Source: Actinomycetes bacterium (lineage in GTDB: Bacteria > Actinomycetota > Actinomycetes > Mycobacteriales > Mycobacteriaceae). From it: 57,073 nt of DNA. How positions within the stretch are numbered: the first letter of the stretch is position 1; each line of letters opens with the position of its first letter. The stretch covers positions 1 to 57,073 of the forward strand of contig JAEYMI010000003.1 in the NCBI GenBank assembly GCA_023461275.1, written 5' to 3'. The position numbers and the translations under genes were made by a program. This document shows, piece by piece, positions 41,811 to 52,600 of this stretch. The notes below the pieces were generated by a model, which did not search any database, was not told the DNA's origin, and was given only the letters and a program-made list of their open reading frames with translations.

Positions 41811-44408
41811 ACGCGCACCGGCGGTTGGCCACTTGTCGAACGACGAATCGAGTTCGACCAAATCCACGCTGCGCTGACCAAAGCGCCCGCACCGCGCTGC
41901 GGAGTCGTCCTCACCGGACCACCCGGCGTCGGAAAGACAACGCTGGCAAGGGAAGTCACGAAAGTACTGGACGATGTCCGGTGGATCGTCGGCACCGAGT
42001 CGGCACGCAGCATCCCGCTGGGGGCCTTCGCGAATGTGATCGCGCCGAGCGCCGCCACCGACACCATCGGATACCTGTCCGCGGCACGCGAATCGTTGCT
42101 CGACGGAGGCCAACTCGTTCTCGGCGTCGACGATGCGCACCTGCTCGACCCGCTGTCGGCCACCCTGCTGCATCAGCTCGCGATCGACGGCGACGCCCGC
42201 ATCGTCGCGACCGTACGGGCGGGCGAGACGCTCCCCGACGCGGTCACCGCGCTGTGGAAAGACGGCTTCCTGCAACGACTTGAGCTACACCCGTTCACCA
42301 AGAAGCAGAGCGTCGAACTCGTCGAACTCGCCCTCAGCGGACACCTTGAGGGTTTGTCCGCCGACCTGATGTGGGAGGCCTCCGGCGGCAACGCGCTGTT
42401 TCTGCACCACCTCGTCGACGGCGCGCTCGAGGCCGGTCACCTCAGCAAGGTTCGTGGGGTGTGGCAGCTGCGTGGTCAGGCGACGGTCACCAACGAGTTC
42501 GCCACCCTGTTGGAGAGCCGGATCGAGATCCTGCCCGACACGGTGCTCGACGCGCTGAACCTGCTGAGTCTCCACGAGCCGATCGACGTCGACATCCTGG
42601 TGGACCTGGCCGGCGAGGAGGCCGTCGACGAGGCCGAAACCCGTGGGCTGGTCCGGGTTTCGCGGCACGGCCGGAACTTCATGGTGCGGTTCACCCATCC
42701 ACTGTTCGGTGAGGTCATCCGACGCCGTATCGGCCGGATCAAGTCCCGACGGTTGCGTGGACAACTGGTCACCGCGATCCGCAACCGGGGCGTGAACGGC
42801 GCGTCGGACCGCATCCGGCTGGCCGAACTGGCGCTCGATTCCGACTCCGACGTCGACGCCGAACTGTTCCTCAAGGGTGCCCGTAGCTCCATGCTGCTCG
42901 CCGATGTCGCTGCCGCCGAACAGTTCTCACGGTCGGCGTTGGAGCGTGACGGTGGGGTACGGGCGGCCGATCTGCTGGCGCGATCACTGCTGTGGCAGGG
43001 CCAGTTCAACGAGGCCGAACGAACGTTGGCCGAGATCGATCCCGACGCCCTCGCCGACGTCGACCTGTTGCGTTGGGGTTTGACCCGGATGCTGAACTTC
43101 TACTTCTCCGCCGGCGATGGAGCGCGCGGCGACGAGGTCCTGGCGAAACTCCATGAGCGCATTCAGGATCCGCGGCTACTGCTGATCGTTGCCGCAATGG
43201 ACGCGACACGTGCCATGCACTTCAACCACCTCGAAGAAGCGCTGTTGCTGGCCACTCCGGTGATCGAGGCACCCGAGGCCCATCCGGCCGGGCTGTTCTG
43301 GGCGTCGTTCGCCGCGCAGCGCGCACTGGGCCTGATGGGTCGCGGCGACGAGGTTCATGCGCTGGCGGCACGGACCCGCGGTGCGGCCAGCGTCGACGGC
43401 CTCGCGTTGATCATGGCCGGCGTTGCGCAGGTGCAGGCGCTGTTGGCCACCGGCAAACTCGACGACGCCCAGGCCTGCGCGGCCGGTTTCGCCGAATTCT
43501 CCACTCCCGGTCAGTATCTGGGATGGGGTATGACCAGGGAGCTGTATGGGATGGTGGTCGCCGCCCGAGGCCGATTCGACTTGGCGATCTCCGCGTTCGA
43601 AGAGGCCGTGGCCGCCCTGTCCTCCGATTCCACTGAGGCCTGGCTGTTCCCGGCATGGCTGGGGCTGGCGAAGTCGTACGCGATGGTCGGGCGGGTCGCG
43701 GACGCGAAGAAGGTCGTGGCCGATGTGGACGGAAAGATCGGTGAGAACCTCGGCGTGTGGCGGCCGGAGTTGAAGCTCGCTCAGGCCTGGATCTTGGCTG
43801 CCGAGGGGCTGGTGTCGGGGGCGATTGCCGCCGCGCTGGACATCGCGGCGTCCTCGCGCGACCAACGTCAATTCGTGATCGAAGTCGAAGCACTCCATCT
43901 CGCGGCGCGACTGGGTGAGCAGTCCGTGGCGCCACGCCTTGCGGAGCTGACCGATCGCGTCGACGGGCCGATCGCTGGACTATGCGCACAGCATGCGCGC
44001 GCCGTTGCCGAGTCGGACGCCGACGCGCTGTTGGCGAGTTCGGTGGCCTTCGAGGAGCTGGGGCTTCTCGCGTCGGCTGCCGATGCGGCCGCGCAGGCAT
44101 CGTCGGAGTTCGCGTCGGCGGACAACAAGGGTCAGACGGCGCTGGCGGCGGCGACTGCTCATCGACTCGCGGCGACCTGCGGTGGGCTGACCACGCCTGC
44201 GATTATCGCTGCGGCAGAACCACTTCCACTGACACCGCGCGAACGCGAGGTGGCCAATCTGGTGGCTGCCGGGCTCACGAATCGGGAGATCGGCGGCCGG
44301 CTGGTGCTCTCGATCCGTACCGTGGAAGGCCATATCTATCGGGCGTGCATCAAGCTCGACGTCACCGATCGCGACGGGCTGGCCAAGCGGATTCGTTCCG
44401 CGGACTAG
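41808..44408 (+). CDS. Large LuxR-family ATPase regulator (LAL type)
   Basis: 866 aa. N-terminal AAA ATPase with Walker A GPPGVGKT (37-44) and Walker B LVLGVDDAHLL; a long helical TPR-like middle region; C-terminal LuxR helix-turn-helix (PLTPREREVANLVAAGLTNREIGGRLVLSIRTVEGHIYRACIKL, about 807-850). The size and layout are those of LAL/MalT-like regulators. Target genes are unknown; the desaturase pair downstream is the nearest candidate. GTG start, apparently leaderless. Confidence 0.92.
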   Translation: MTRTGGWPLVERRIEFDQIHAALTKAPAPRCGVVLTGPPGVGKTTLAREVTKVLDDVRWIVGTESARSIPLGAFANVIAPSAATDTIGYLSAARESLLDGGQLVLGVDDAHLLDPLSATLLHQLAIDGDARIVATVRAGETLPDAVTALWKDGFLQRLELHPFTKKQSVELVELALSGHLEGLSADLMWEASGGNALFLHHLVDGALEAGHLSKVRGVWQLRGQATVTNEFATLLESRIEILPDTVLDALNLLSLHEPIDVDILVDLAGEEAVDEAETRGLVRVSRHGRNFMVRFTHPLFGEVIRRRIGRIKSRRLRGQLVTAIRNRGVNGASDRIRLAELALDSDSDVDAELFLKGARSSMLLADVAAAEQFSRSALERDGGVRAADLLARSLLWQGQFNEAERTLAEIDPDALADVDLLRWGLTRMLNFYFSAGDGARGDEVLAKLHERIQDPRLLLIVAAMDATRAMHFNHLEEALLLATPVIEAPEAHPAGLFWASFAAQRALGLMGRGDEVHALAARTRGAASVDGLALIMAGVAQVQALLATGKLDDAQACAAGFAEFSTPGQYLGWGMTRELYGMVVAARGRFDLAISAFEEAVAALSSDSTEAWLFPAWLGLAKSYAMVGRVADAKKVVADVDGKIGENLGVWRPELKLAQAWILAAEGLVSGAIAAALDIAASSRDQRQFVIEVEALHLAARLGEQSVAPRLAELTDRVDGPIAGLCAQHARAVAESDADALLASSVAFEELGLLASAADAAAQASSEFASADNKGQTALAAATAHRLAATCGGLTTPAIIAAAEPLPLTPREREVANLVAAGLTNREIGGRLVLSIRTVEGHIYRACIKLDVTDRDGLAKRIRSAD

Positions 44409-44520
44409 ACCTTCACCAGACCTCCGGCGAACCCTCCGCTGGGGCGCCGGATTGGTTCGGCAGACCAATCGGCCCGGCTGCGCGTACTGTCACGTGTGTG
44501 CGCCCCGTCACAATCGCGGT

Positions 44521-44543
44521 GTGTACACTTGTACACTGAGTGT
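44521..44543. promoter_or_regulatory. Palindromic operator upstream of the reductase-desaturase pair
   Basis: GTGTACA-CT-TGTACAC (44521-44536) is a perfect 7-2-7 palindrome; it overlaps ACACT-G-AGTGT (44533-44543), a perfect 5-1-5 palindrome. Both end about 15 bp before the GTG of the reductase gene and adjoin its ribosome-binding site. A TetR-type repressor of fatty-acid desaturation is a reasonable guess; no such gene is in the window. Confidence 0.6.
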
Positions 44544-44558
44544 GAAAGGGGATGATTC

Positions 44559-45671
44559 GTGGACCTGCTCAAATGGAGTAAGAAGCCGGCGGCCGACGTC
44601 GACGCCGCAAGCCCGCAGGTCAACGTCGTCCGCGGGTTGATTGCCCGGGCGACCACCCCGCTCTTACCCGATGACTATCTGCACCTGGTGAATCCGCTGT
44701 GGTCGGCCCGCGAACTGCGCGGCAAGATCATCCGCGTGGTCAAGGAGACCGAGGACACCGCGACGGTCATCATCCAGACCGGGTGGGGGTTTCCCAAGTC
44801 CTATGTGCCGGGCCAGTATGTCGGCATCGGCCTGCAGGTCGAGGGCCGGTGGCATTGGCGCTCCTACTCGCTGACCTCCATCGGCGAGTCGACGTCGAAG
44901 ACGATCTCGGTGACGGTCAAGGCCAACCCGGACGGCTTCCTGTCCACCCACCTCGTCGACGGCGTCGCGGCCGGCACAGTGATCCGGCTGGCCGCACCCA
45001 AAGGCGACTTTCACCTGCCCGAGCCGTTGCCCGAAAAGATCCTGTTCCTCACCGCGGGCAGTGGCATCACACCGGTGATGGCGATGCTGCGGTCCATGCG
45101 GTCGCGTCAACAGAACCCCGACGTCGTGCACGTGCACTCGGCGCCCTCGCGTGACGACGTGATCTTCTTCGACGAGTTGCAAACCCACCACGACGAGACG
45201 TCGGGATACGCGCTGACCCTGCAACTGACCCGCGAGATGGGCAAGTTCGACGTTGCCGATCTGGACAACGCGGTGCCGGACTGGCGGGAGCGCGAATGCT
45301 GGGCCTGCGGTCCGGCGGCGATGCTCGACGACGTCGAACAGCTCTTCACCGACAGCGATGTGCGCGACGCACTGCACATCGAACGTTTCGCCATCGCCCG
45401 CACCGACCACGGTGGCGAAGGCGGCACGGTGACGTTCAGCAAGAGTGGCAAGACAGCTGAAATCGACGGCGCCACAACTCTTCTAGAAGCGGGAGAGGAC
45501 CTCGGAATACAGATGCCGTTCGGATGCCGGATGGGAATCTGTCAGACCTGTGTGGTGCCCCTGGCGGCAGGCTACGTCCGGGATCTGCGCACCGGGGATG
45601 AACGCCGTGAAGGTGAACGAATCCAGACATGTATCAGCTCTGTGTCCGGAGAATGCACGATCGACCTGTGA
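44559..45671 (+). CDS. Ferredoxin reductase with C-terminal 2Fe-2S domain (desaturase electron donor)
   Basis: 370 aa. FAD-binding motif RWHWRSYSLTS, NAD(P)-binding TAGSGITPVMAMLRSM, and a plant-type 2Fe-2S cluster with Cys323, Cys328, Cys331 and Cys358 (PFGCRMGICQTC and QTCIS). This is the Rv3230c-type partner that feeds electrons to the acyl-CoA desaturase DesA3. Ends 9 bp before the desaturase gene, so the two form one operon. GTG 44559 is 8 nt after GAAAGGGG. Confidence 0.93.
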   Translation: MDLLKWSKKPAADVDAASPQVNVVRGLIARATTPLLPDDYLHLVNPLWSARELRGKIIRVVKETEDTATVIIQTGWGFPKSYVPGQYVGIGLQVEGRWHWRSYSLTSIGESTSKTISVTVKANPDGFLSTHLVDGVAAGTVIRLAAPKGDFHLPEPLPEKILFLTAGSGITPVMAMLRSMRSRQQNPDVVHVHSAPSRDDVIFFDELQTHHDETSGYALTLQLTREMGKFDVADLDNAVPDWRERECWACGPAAMLDDVEQLFTDSDVRDALHIERFAIARTDHGGEGGTVTFSKSGKTAEIDGATTLLEAGEDLGIQMPFGCRMGICQTCVVPLAAGYVRDLRTGDERREGERIQTCISSVSGECTIDL

Positions 45672-45680
45672 GGAGGCCCG

Positions 45681-46922
45681 ATGGCCATCACTGACATCGA
45701 GGAATACGCCCATCTGACCGATGCCGACGTCGAGGCGCTTGGCGCCGAACTCGACGCGATCCGACGTGACATCGAGGAGTCGCGCGGCGAGCGTGACGCC
45801 ACCTACATCCGACGCACCATCGCCTTTCAGCGCGGATTGGCTGCGGCCGGCCGCGTGACGCTGCTGTTCAGCAACCGTAAACCGTTGTGGCTCTTGGGTG
45901 CCGGCATGCTCGGCGTCGCCAAGATCGTCGAGAACATGGAACTCGGCCACAACGTGATGCACGGGCAGTGGGACTGGATGAACGATCCGGAGATCCACTC
46001 GTCGTCGTGGGAGTGGGACACCACCTGCCCGAGCGTGCAGTGGAAGCACTCGCACAACTTCGTCCATCACAAGTACACCAACATCGTCGGCATGGACGAC
46101 GACGTGGGCTACGGCATTCTGCGGGTCACGCGGGATCAGCCGTGGGAGTGGTGGAACATCGGTAACCCCGTCTACAACCTCACTCTCGGTACGTTCTTCG
46201 AAATCGGTGTGGCACTTCACCATTTGGAGACCGAGAAGCTGCGCAAGAAGGAGAAGTCGTGGGGTCAGGCGCTCAAGGATTTGCGGATCATCGGGCGCAA
46301 GGTGGGCAAGCAGGCGGCCAAGGACTACCTGATCTTCCCGGCGCTGTCGGGGCCGAACTGGAAGACCACGATCACCGCGAACTTCGCGTCGAACATCATC
46401 CGTAACTACTGGTCGTACATGGTGATCTTCTGTGGTCACTTCCCCGACGGTGCGGAGAAGTTCACTCTCGAGGAGTACGAGACCGAGGATCAGCCGCGCT
46501 GGTATCTGCGACAGATGTTGGGATCAGCCAACTTCCGCGCCGGGCCGCTGATGCGGTTCATGAGCGGCAACCTCAGCCACCAGATCGAGCATCATCTGTT
46601 CCCCGATCTGCCGAGCAACCGGTACGAGGAGATCGGCGTCCGTGTCCGCGAGCTGTGCGACAAGTACGACCTGCCCTACACAACGGGATCGATTCTGCAC
46701 CAGTACTTCCAGTCGTTCCGGACCATCGCGAAGCTGTCGGTACCCAACGCCATGCTGAAGGCCACCTCCGACGACGCCCCCGAGACAGCGTCGGAGTTGC
46801 GGTTCAACGTGCTCAACGGAACCAAGACCCACTTCGGCCCGGACCCGGTCACCGGAAAGCGCCGCGGACTACGAACGGCGTTGCGGGAGTTGAAGAACTC
46901 CAAGGTGGGCGCGGCTGTCTAG
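45681..46922 (+). CDS. desA3: Membrane fatty acid (stearoyl-CoA) desaturase
   Basis: 413 aa. The three His boxes of di-iron desaturases are intact: HNVMHGQW, HNFVHHKYTN and HQIEHHLFPDLP. With the upstream reductase it matches the mycobacterial DesA3 (Rv3229c)/Rv3230c pair that makes oleate from stearoyl-CoA. Membrane helices lie around residues 63-85 and 235-255. ATG follows GAGGAGG. It ends 3 bp from the convergent carotenoid oxygenase gene. Confidence 0.94.
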   Translation: MAITDIEEYAHLTDADVEALGAELDAIRRDIEESRGERDATYIRRTIAFQRGLAAAGRVTLLFSNRKPLWLLGAGMLGVAKIVENMELGHNVMHGQWDWMNDPEIHSSSWEWDTTCPSVQWKHSHNFVHHKYTNIVGMDDDVGYGILRVTRDQPWEWWNIGNPVYNLTLGTFFEIGVALHHLETEKLRKKEKSWGQALKDLRIIGRKVGKQAAKDYLIFPALSGPNWKTTITANFASNIIRNYWSYMVIFCGHFPDGAEKFTLEEYETEDQPRWYLRQMLGSANFRAGPLMRFMSGNLSHQIEHHLFPDLPSNRYEEIGVRVRELCDKYDLPYTTGSILHQYFQSFRTIAKLSVPNAMLKATSDDAPETASELRFNVLNGTKTHFGPDPVTGKRRGLRTALRELKNSKVGAAV

Positions 46923-46925
46923 CGC

Positions 46926-48329
46926 TTAGTCCGCCAGCCACGCCCCGTGCAGCCCGGCGGGCACGCGGATCGGTAGGTGGATGGTCGCGAGCGGACCCGA
47001 CCCGGAGTCGTCGGCGGGCAGGATGTAGAAGTGCGACGACATGTCCGTCGGGTCGGTGCCGATCGCGCCCCAGTAGTCGTGCTCGTCGCCGGGTAGGTAA
47101 ATCGGTTCGCCGACAGCCACATTCGGGTTCCAGCACACCTCTTTGCCGGTGGCGGGATCGAAGAACCACAGACCGTCGAGTGCGTCGGGATTCGACGAGC
47201 CACGCCCAGCGGCGGCAATGTGCTTGTGCTGCTTGGTGATCAGCCGGTCGTCGATGCGCGGGAATTCCATGTCGCGACTGATGACGGCGTCGCGGGACAC
47301 CGTGCCGGTCGCCGGATCGATCCGCGCGCGGGTCAACGATGACGTCGACGGGGATGCTTCATGGGCGAACCCGTTCGGATACGTCCACTCGACGTAGTCG
47401 ACGATGACACCGCCATCGGTGCCCGGATCGTCGTAGGCGTTGGCGAAATGCCACACCCAGAACGGGTCGGTGTGCAACCAGCGCACCGGGCCGCCGTCGC
47501 GGGGGATGAGCGCGATGCGGGTGCCGTCGTCGGGTCGCCAGTCCAGCAGGCTGCCACCCGACATCACGCCGGCGAGGTCAAAGACCAAGGGGCACACCAT
47601 GATCACCAGGTACGTGCTGGTGATGGCCATGTCGTGGATCATGTAGCTGTTGTCCATACCGTCGACCGGCGTCGGCGGCCGTGACACCGTGCCGTCGGGG
47701 TTGACCACCGACCACGTCAGAAACGGGGCCTCGATCTCGTAGTTGAAGATGAACAGCTCGCCGGTCGTCGGATCGATTTTCGGGTGCGCGGTGCTACCGA
47801 CTCCGATGGCGCCATCGCAGTTCTCGCGGGCCAGTGTCGCCAGGTCGGGAGGGTTCAGACCGTAGGGCAGGTCGGCCTCGGCCATCGCCATCAGGCGGCC
47901 ACCGTGGCGGACGATATTGATGTCGGGCAGCTGCCGCATCGTGCCGGCCAGGTCGGGTCCCACCTCCGCCTCCGACGGCGCGTACCCGTCGGTGATGCCC
48001 GACCAGATGGCATGTCCGGCCTTCTCCTCGGCGACGACCATCGGCGTCCGGACGAATCGGTTCGTGTACCGCGCGCCGCCGTCGGCCAGCTCGATCCGGT
48101 GCACCATCGCGTCGCCGTCGAGAGGGTAGACGTAGGTGCCGATCGGGTCGAAGCGCGGATTGGGGCCGTTGCGCAGGTAGCTGCCGTGCAGATCGGCGGG
48201 GATCTCGCCGGTAACCGCGAGACCGCGGACATCGACCTCCTCGCGCTGCGGTGCGAACACACCCGACAGGTGTGCATGATGCGCCATATCGATCGGCGCC
48301 GGACGTGGAGGGATGTTCGTGGCGGTCAT
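46926..48329 (-). CDS. Carotenoid cleavage oxygenase family protein
   Basis: 467 aa RPE65/carotenoid oxygenase. The N-terminal signature GEIPADLHGSYLRNGPNPRF is present. The four Fe ligands are expected in GSTAHPK, SYMIHDMA, WHFANAYDD and GLHGAW, in the usual order. It would cleave a carotenoid, apocarotenoid or stilbene-like double bond with O2. ATG 48329 follows CAGGAG. No carotenoid synthesis genes are nearby apart from the phytoene-desaturase-like gene at 38924. Confidence 0.92.
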   Translation of the reverse strand: MTATNIPPRPAPIDMAHHAHLSGVFAPQREEVDVRGLAVTGEIPADLHGSYLRNGPNPRFDPIGTYVYPLDGDAMVHRIELADGGARYTNRFVRTPMVVAEEKAGHAIWSGITDGYAPSEAEVGPDLAGTMRQLPDINIVRHGGRLMAMAEADLPYGLNPPDLATLARENCDGAIGVGSTAHPKIDPTTGELFIFNYEIEAPFLTWSVVNPDGTVSRPPTPVDGMDNSYMIHDMAITSTYLVIMVCPLVFDLAGVMSGGSLLDWRPDDGTRIALIPRDGGPVRWLHTDPFWVWHFANAYDDPGTDGGVIVDYVEWTYPNGFAHEASPSTSSLTRARIDPATGTVSRDAVISRDMEFPRIDDRLITKQHKHIAAAGRGSSNPDALDGLWFFDPATGKEVCWNPNVAVGEPIYLPGDEHDYWGAIGTDPTDMSSHFYILPADDSGSGPLATIHLPIRVPAGLHGAWLAD

Positions 48330-48378
48330 GCGGGTCTCCTGGGGGAGGGAGTGTCCTTCCGACGATTGTCTCGGATTC

Positions 48379-49506
48379 TCAGGACTCGGGCAGCAGGATC
48401 AGCCGCAGGGCCTGGCGTAGTTGCCGGGCGGTCCGCCGCCAGCTCTCCTCTTCGGAGCGACAGGCCTCGGCTTCGTCGCTGGAGCCGGTGCTCTCGGCGT
48501 CCTCGGCCGACGCCTCCCAGGCGAGGTACTGCTCTTCGCAGACGCGCAGATAGGCCAGGATTGCCGAGCTGTCGTGTCGGCACACCTGCGCGACCTCGGC
48601 CGGTGTCAGCTCCGCGCCGTCGGCCTCGAGCTGCATCATCGCCATGATGGCTTCGGGTAGCGGCTCGTCGTCGAGTTCGGCGAGATCCTCCGCGATCCGC
48701 GGCGCATCCTTGCGCAGGAAGTCGACCCAGGTTGCCAGTGCCGCGGCCAGATTCTTCGGATGGAACATCCAGAGGTGCTGGGTGAGCATCGCGTGCACGC
48801 CGGAGTCGTCGAGGATCAGCGACACGTAGGGCCACTTGGCCGCGTTGCGCGCGACGTAGTCGGCGGCCCGGGCCGGGTTCGCGATCTCGTCGGTGATCAA
48901 CGCGAAGAACCGCACACTGGGGCTGTCGCGGAGCACCCGCAACCACGACGGGATGGGCGTGGGCAGCGGGTAGTCGGCATCGGCATCGAGTTCGACGGGC
49001 TCATTGCGCATCTCCTCGAGCGCCCGGACGACCAGTTCCAGCAGTTGCTCGTGCCCGAGGGCGAGTACGGCGGTCTCGACGATCGACTCCGTGGGTGCCG
49101 GGCGATCGTCGATGTAGGCGGGATGCACCACCTCCCACACCTCACGCAAGGCTTGCACAGCCGTCTGCGCAAGACTCCCGACGTCGCTCGGAGCGACCTC
49201 GAAGATCAGCGTGCTCGCCGTGACGTCGGCCGATCGATGCCAGCCCATGCTGCGCAGCAGGCGGATGTGTTCGTCGGCGTAATCCGGCGTCGGGCGCAGG
49301 TCAGACTCGCTGATGGTGGCACGGATATCGCCGTCGTCGGTACGGGTGAACTCGATGGTGCCGTGCGATCCCTCGGGAATCTCGTCGCCCTGATCCACGG
49401 TGAACCGAACACCGTCGTCAGCCAGGGTGGAGAGCCTGGTGGCGAGGTCATCTCTGAACTCTGCCCAGGCGGATTCGACGAAGTCATCAAATGCAAACGC
49501 GCTCAT
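48379..49506 (-). CDS. YbjN/TY-Chap-like protein of unknown function
   Basis: 375 aa from ATG 49506, which has GGAAGGAG 6 nt upstream; the in-frame extension to 49878 overlaps the helicase gene and is rejected. The N-terminal 125 residues (WAEFRDDLATRLSTLADDGVRFTVDQGD..RTPDYADEHIRLLRSMGWHRSADV type) resemble the actinobacterial YbjN/T3SS-chaperone-like (TY-Chap) family. The rest is acidic and helical with an Asp/Glu/Ser-rich C-terminus. No catalytic motif seen. It lies downstream of the SNF2 helicase on the same strand, 130 bp away. Confidence 0.62.
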   Translation of the reverse strand: MSAFAFDDFVESAWAEFRDDLATRLSTLADDGVRFTVDQGDEIPEGSHGTIEFTRTDDGDIRATISESDLRPTPDYADEHIRLLRSMGWHRSADVTASTLIFEVAPSDVGSLAQTAVQALREVWEVVHPAYIDDRPAPTESIVETAVLALGHEQLLELVVRALEEMRNEPVELDADADYPLPTPIPSWLRVLRDSPSVRFFALITDEIANPARAADYVARNAAKWPYVSLILDDSGVHAMLTQHLWMFHPKNLAAALATWVDFLRKDAPRIAEDLAELDDEPLPEAIMAMMQLEADGAELTPAEVAQVCRHDSSAILAYLRVCEEQYLAWEASAEDAESTGSSDEAEACRSEEESWRRTARQLRQALRLILLPES

Positions 49507-49636
49507 CGGTTCTCCTTCCGCACAACCCGGCACACCGGGCCAGATCACCCCCCGGGTATCAGAGTAAGAGACGGCCACGACACGTGTGGCCATCTGAAAC
49601 GAACAGGGACTTAAGTGCTGTCCCCCGATCAGGTGA

Positions 49637-52600
49637 TTATTCGTCGCTGAAGAGCTCGCGGATGTCCTCGGCACCCAAAACTCCGCCGAAGGCCGCGCCC
49701 TCGTCCATGACGGCGGTGAACAGCGCACGCTTGCGGTCCTGCAGTTCGATGACCTTGCCCTCCATCGTTGCCTCGGACACCAGCCGGTACACGGTGACCG
49801 GGCGGGTCTGCCCGATGCGGTGCGCGCGGTCGACGGCCTGGGCTTCGGCAGCCGGATTCCACCACGGGTCGCAGACAAAGCAGTAGTCGGCTTCGGTGAG
49901 GTTGAGTCCGAACCCGCCGGCCTTGAGGCTGATCAGGAAGATCTGTGTGGTTCCGCCGGTGAACTCGTTGATCGAGGCCTCCCGCGCGGGCGCCGGCATC
50001 GATCCGTCGAGGTAGCTGTACTTCAAGCCGATCTGTGTGAGGCGCTCCCCGATGAGGTGCAGGAAGCCGGTGAACTGACTGAACACCAGCGTCGAGTGGC
50101 CCTCGGCGACCAGCTCGGGTAGTCGCTCGGCGAGGTAATCGATCTTCGTCGACGCCACGTCGAGGTGTGCCTCGTCGACGAGCCCGGCGTGCAGGCTCAG
50201 CTGCCGCAACATGGTCAGTGAGCGCAAGATCGCGAACCGGTTCTCCTCCCAGTCGCCCAGCAAACCGAGCACCTTCTGCCGTTCGCGCGTCAGTCGGGTC
50301 TGGTAGATCCTGTCGTGCCGCGGCGTGAGTGGCAGGGTCACCACCTGCTCCTGCTTCGGCGGCAGGTCGTCGGCGACCTGACCTTTGGTGCGACGCAGCA
50401 TGACCGGGCGGATACGACGGCGGAGAAGCCTGAGTCGTTCGGAGTTGCCACCTTCGATCGGTTTGCGAAAGTACTCGGTGAACGACGTCGGCGACGGGAA
50501 CAGGCCCGGCGAGGTCAGCGACAGCAATGCCCACAACTCCATCAGGTTGTTCTCCATCGGAGTGCCGGTGATCGCGAACTTGGTGGTGGCGGGGAGTTGT
50601 CGTGCGCTCGTGTGGGTCTTGGCACGGTGATTCTTCACGAACTGTGCTTCGTCGAAAATCGCTGCAGACCAGGTGAATTCGCCCAGTGCGGCAATCTGCA
50701 TCCGCAGGATCGTGTACGAGGTGACCACCAGCCGGGCGTCGCCGATGCGCTCGGCGAGCCCGGCGCCGGACGTGGCCTTGGTGGTGGTGATCGCGACCGC
50801 GTCGAGGGTGGGGACAAAGCGCTGCGCCTCGCTGATCCAATTCCCGACGACCGACGTGGGTGCGACGACGAGGAATCGGGCGCTGGGGTCGTCGGCCGCG
50901 GCGTGGGCGAGCAGCGTCAGGATCTGCACGGTCTTGCCCAGGCCCATGTCGTCGGCGAGGATGCCGCCGATCCCGTTGTGCCAGCAGAAGGCAAGCCAGG
51001 AGAAGCCGGCGCGCTGATAGTCACGCAGGTCGGCGTGCAGCGTCGGCGGCGGCTCGACGGGCGCCGGTGCGGTCGCCGACGCCAATTGCTCGATCCGCGA
51101 ATGCCATTGTGCGAGTTGCTTGTCGACGACGCCCAGGGACAGTAGTTCGTCCCACAGTGATGAGTTCGACGGTCGGCGGCGGACCTTGCCGCGCTCGATC
51201 TCGCCGAGTTCGGTGGCCTCGCGGATGAGTTCGCTCAGGCGGGTGAGCTCCGGTGTGTCGAGTCGGAAGTAGGTGCCGCCCGGCAGGAGCATATGCGTTG
51301 CGCCCTTGGCGAGTTCGCGCAGCACATGACTCAGCGGGACCGCATGGCCGGCCACGTCGACGGTGATCGACAGGTTCAGCCAGTCGTTGGCCACCGACTC
51401 GTGATCATCGGCGTGGGTGCTGATCGCGATGACCGGATCGTCTTCGGCGGGAACGTATTCAGGAGGATCGCCGACGATGCGAACCTCAAGTCCGGCGGCG
51501 TACAGCTCGGGCACCACTTCGGCGCAGAGTACTGCGGTCTCGACGGCGTCGTAGGTGAAGATGCGGGCGAACAGTCCGGGTCTCTCGACGTCGAAGTCAA
51601 ACTCCATGTCGCCGTCGGGATCGTCGAAGAGCGTTCCGACGCCGCCCTGAAACCGATACCGCAGAGCTTGCTGCTGCCACCTCTTACACACGCGCGCAAC
51701 GAGTTCCAGGTAGTAGCGGTAGTGGTACCAGCAGTCTTCTTCCTCGTCGGCATCGCGGTATGCGGTGTCGTCGGGGTCGGAGTAGTCGACGAACTCGCGG
51801 AGCCGACCGTTGACGCGATAGCTGATCGACCAGTGCACGCGCGAACCGTTGTCGTCGGCGTAGATGGTGAGCAGCGGAATCGGGCCGGATACCGATCGCA
51901 CATCGAGTACGTCGTCGTCGACGTCGACCGGCGCCGAAGCCGACAGCTCTGGGAGGACGTCGGTGATGAACTCGTCGAGATCGTCGTCGGGGATGACGAT
52001 GGTGCCCTGGGCGAGTAGGTTTGCCAACGCTTCACGCGAGGGTGGGGAGTCGAAGGGGCCGAGGACCAGGGTGGTGCCGCAGACCGCGAAAAGCCCGTGG
52101 GGGAGCGGGAACCCGATGAGCCCGACAGGCCCGGTGGGCGTGTGGTTGCCGTCGATCTGCAGGTACGGTTCCACCACGACGTCCACGGAGTCGTGGTAGA
52201 CGTGAAAAGCCATGCGGGAACCGGTGATCAGCTTGATGTCTCGCACTCCGAAATCATCGTGCGGGATGAGTGTGACGCCGGCATCGCTTGCCGCACTGAG
52301 GAGATCCCAGATGTCGGCCGGGGATGGGCCCAGCGACATGGCGTCGAGGGTGCTCGGGTCGAGGTCGGCGCGGGCGATGGCGCGGATCGCGCGGACGTGT
52401 TCGAGGGGGAACGAATCGGTTCGGTTCGGGCCGGGCATCGGAGCGAAACCCTCGGTCGGGGTGGGTTGAAAGCCGGCCCAGGTGATTCCGGCGGGTGTCC
52501 AGGCGCCGACCTTGTCGTGGGTGATCAGCCGCAAAACCGGAGCTGCGTCGGTGCCGTACAGCGATGGCTCCGGGAGTTCGACGAGAAGTCCGAGCGGTGT

